A stretch of DNA of 64,000 nt, taken from NCBI RefSeq assembly GCF_032854445.1, contig NW_027017954.1:248001-312000 (forward strand), in the 5' to 3' direction. This document shows, in pieces, positions 63,400 to 64,000 of the stretch (the first letter of the stretch is position 1; each line of letters starts with the position of its first letter). The position numbers and the translations under genes are program-made. The stretch is from Liolophura sinensis (taxonomy: Eukaryota > Mollusca > Polyplacophora > Chitonida > Chitonidae). The notes beneath the pieces are model-generated. The model saw only the letters and a program-made list of their open reading frames with translations. It was not told the origin of the DNA and made no database searches.

Positions 63400-63900
63400 C
63401 TTTTGGGCTATGCTCTTCAATTGTTATTGGAGTGCAAGGCACAGTTTTGTGGTCATCTTTATTGCTGTATACGCGGTACAAATACGGCTTGTGACCATGC
63501 TTATTGCTTTGTTATTGCTGTACAGGTGCAGGATTTTGGTCATGGTTATTGATGTGTTATTGCTGTACAGGTGCGGGATTTTGGTCATTGTTATTACTTT
63601 GTTATTACTGCATAGGTGTGGGATTTAAGTCATATTGATAGTGTTTTGTTATTGCTGTCAAGTTGCAGGATTTAGGTCATGGTTATTGCGTTGTTATTGC
63701 TGTGCAGGATTTAGGTCATGTTGACCATATTTGTTTTTGCTGTAAAGATGCCTTTCTGCAGGTCTTAATGAATGTGTTGTTATAGGTGTAAAACTTTCGT
63801 TCTTGAAGTCTTGCTGAACCTAATTTTTATGTCATTTTGTTTATATTGTGATGTAATATTTTACGCCATGTTGGTAATGTTTTGTATTGCTCTAAAGCCA
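63400..63900 (+). repeat. Irregular minisatellite at the right edge
   Basis: Repeats of TTATTGCTGTACAGGTGCGG and ATTTTGGTCATGGTTATTG with a period of about 55-60 bases. The wording overlaps with the repeat at 61.44-61.72 kb (GGTCATG...), and scattered units occur from about 63040. Confidence 0.75.
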
Positions 63901-64000
63901 TGTGTATAGAACAAGTTACTTGTAGGTACGCTGCTCTTAATATAAATGTACTTTCTAGCCTTAAACTGAGTGGGTTGTTACTGATATCTGTGTTTCATTT

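Overview
The window is animal nuclear DNA, almost certainly from a mollusc. Genes are split by GT-AG introns, there are no bacterial operons, and two tRNA-derived SINE families of a kind I associate with bivalve and gastropod genomes are scattered throughout. Species was not determined.

The dominant content is one large plus-strand gene, read here as 29 exons from 11258 to 61091 (about 1,208 codons). It encodes a receptor-type protein tyrosine phosphatase: signal peptide, one EGF-like module, a fucolectin-type (FTP, F5/8-like) lectin domain on two exons, a run of 8-cysteine EGF-like modules, one transmembrane helix, a juxtamembrane tail, a membrane-proximal phosphatase domain D1 with the WPD loop and catalytic HC signature, and a second domain D2 whose signature has Lys in place of the catalytic Arg. 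Ectodomain introns are all phase 1, as expected for shuffled modules. Three phosphatase exons carry frame-breaking indels, so the copy is either a young pseudogene or hit by local sequence errors.

Layout. 1-1593: tail of a Ty3/Gypsy-like polyprotein and its 3' LTR. 1673-1902: a possible last exon of another receptor, with tyrosine motifs. 2-5 kb: no convincing gene. 5.3-6.8 kb: degraded reverse transcriptase element plus nested SINEs. 7.1-9.9 kb and 10.6-16.4 kb: a diverged segmental duplication, each copy carrying a promoter and a signal-peptide first exon; the second copy was later split by a roughly 2 kb reverse transcriptase element. 16.6-19.5 kb: minisatellites in the long first intron. 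22.1-39.3 kb: ectodomain and transmembrane exons, including a local triplication of one EGF exon with a degenerate fourth copy. 40.8-51.0 kb: juxtamembrane and D1 exons. 51.3-61.1 kb: D2 exons and the stop. 61.1-64 kb: minisatellites, an AC/AT microsatellite and SINEs.

The most unusual structural signal is that three introns of this gene open with minisatellites whose repeat unit contains the end of the preceding exon together with its 5' splice site (after 27844, 46268 and 54334). This suggests repeated local duplication seeded at exon/donor junctions, a process that could create decoy donors or new exon ends. Exon boundaries are inferred by eye from splice signals, reading phase and family resemblance; no transcript or database evidence was available.
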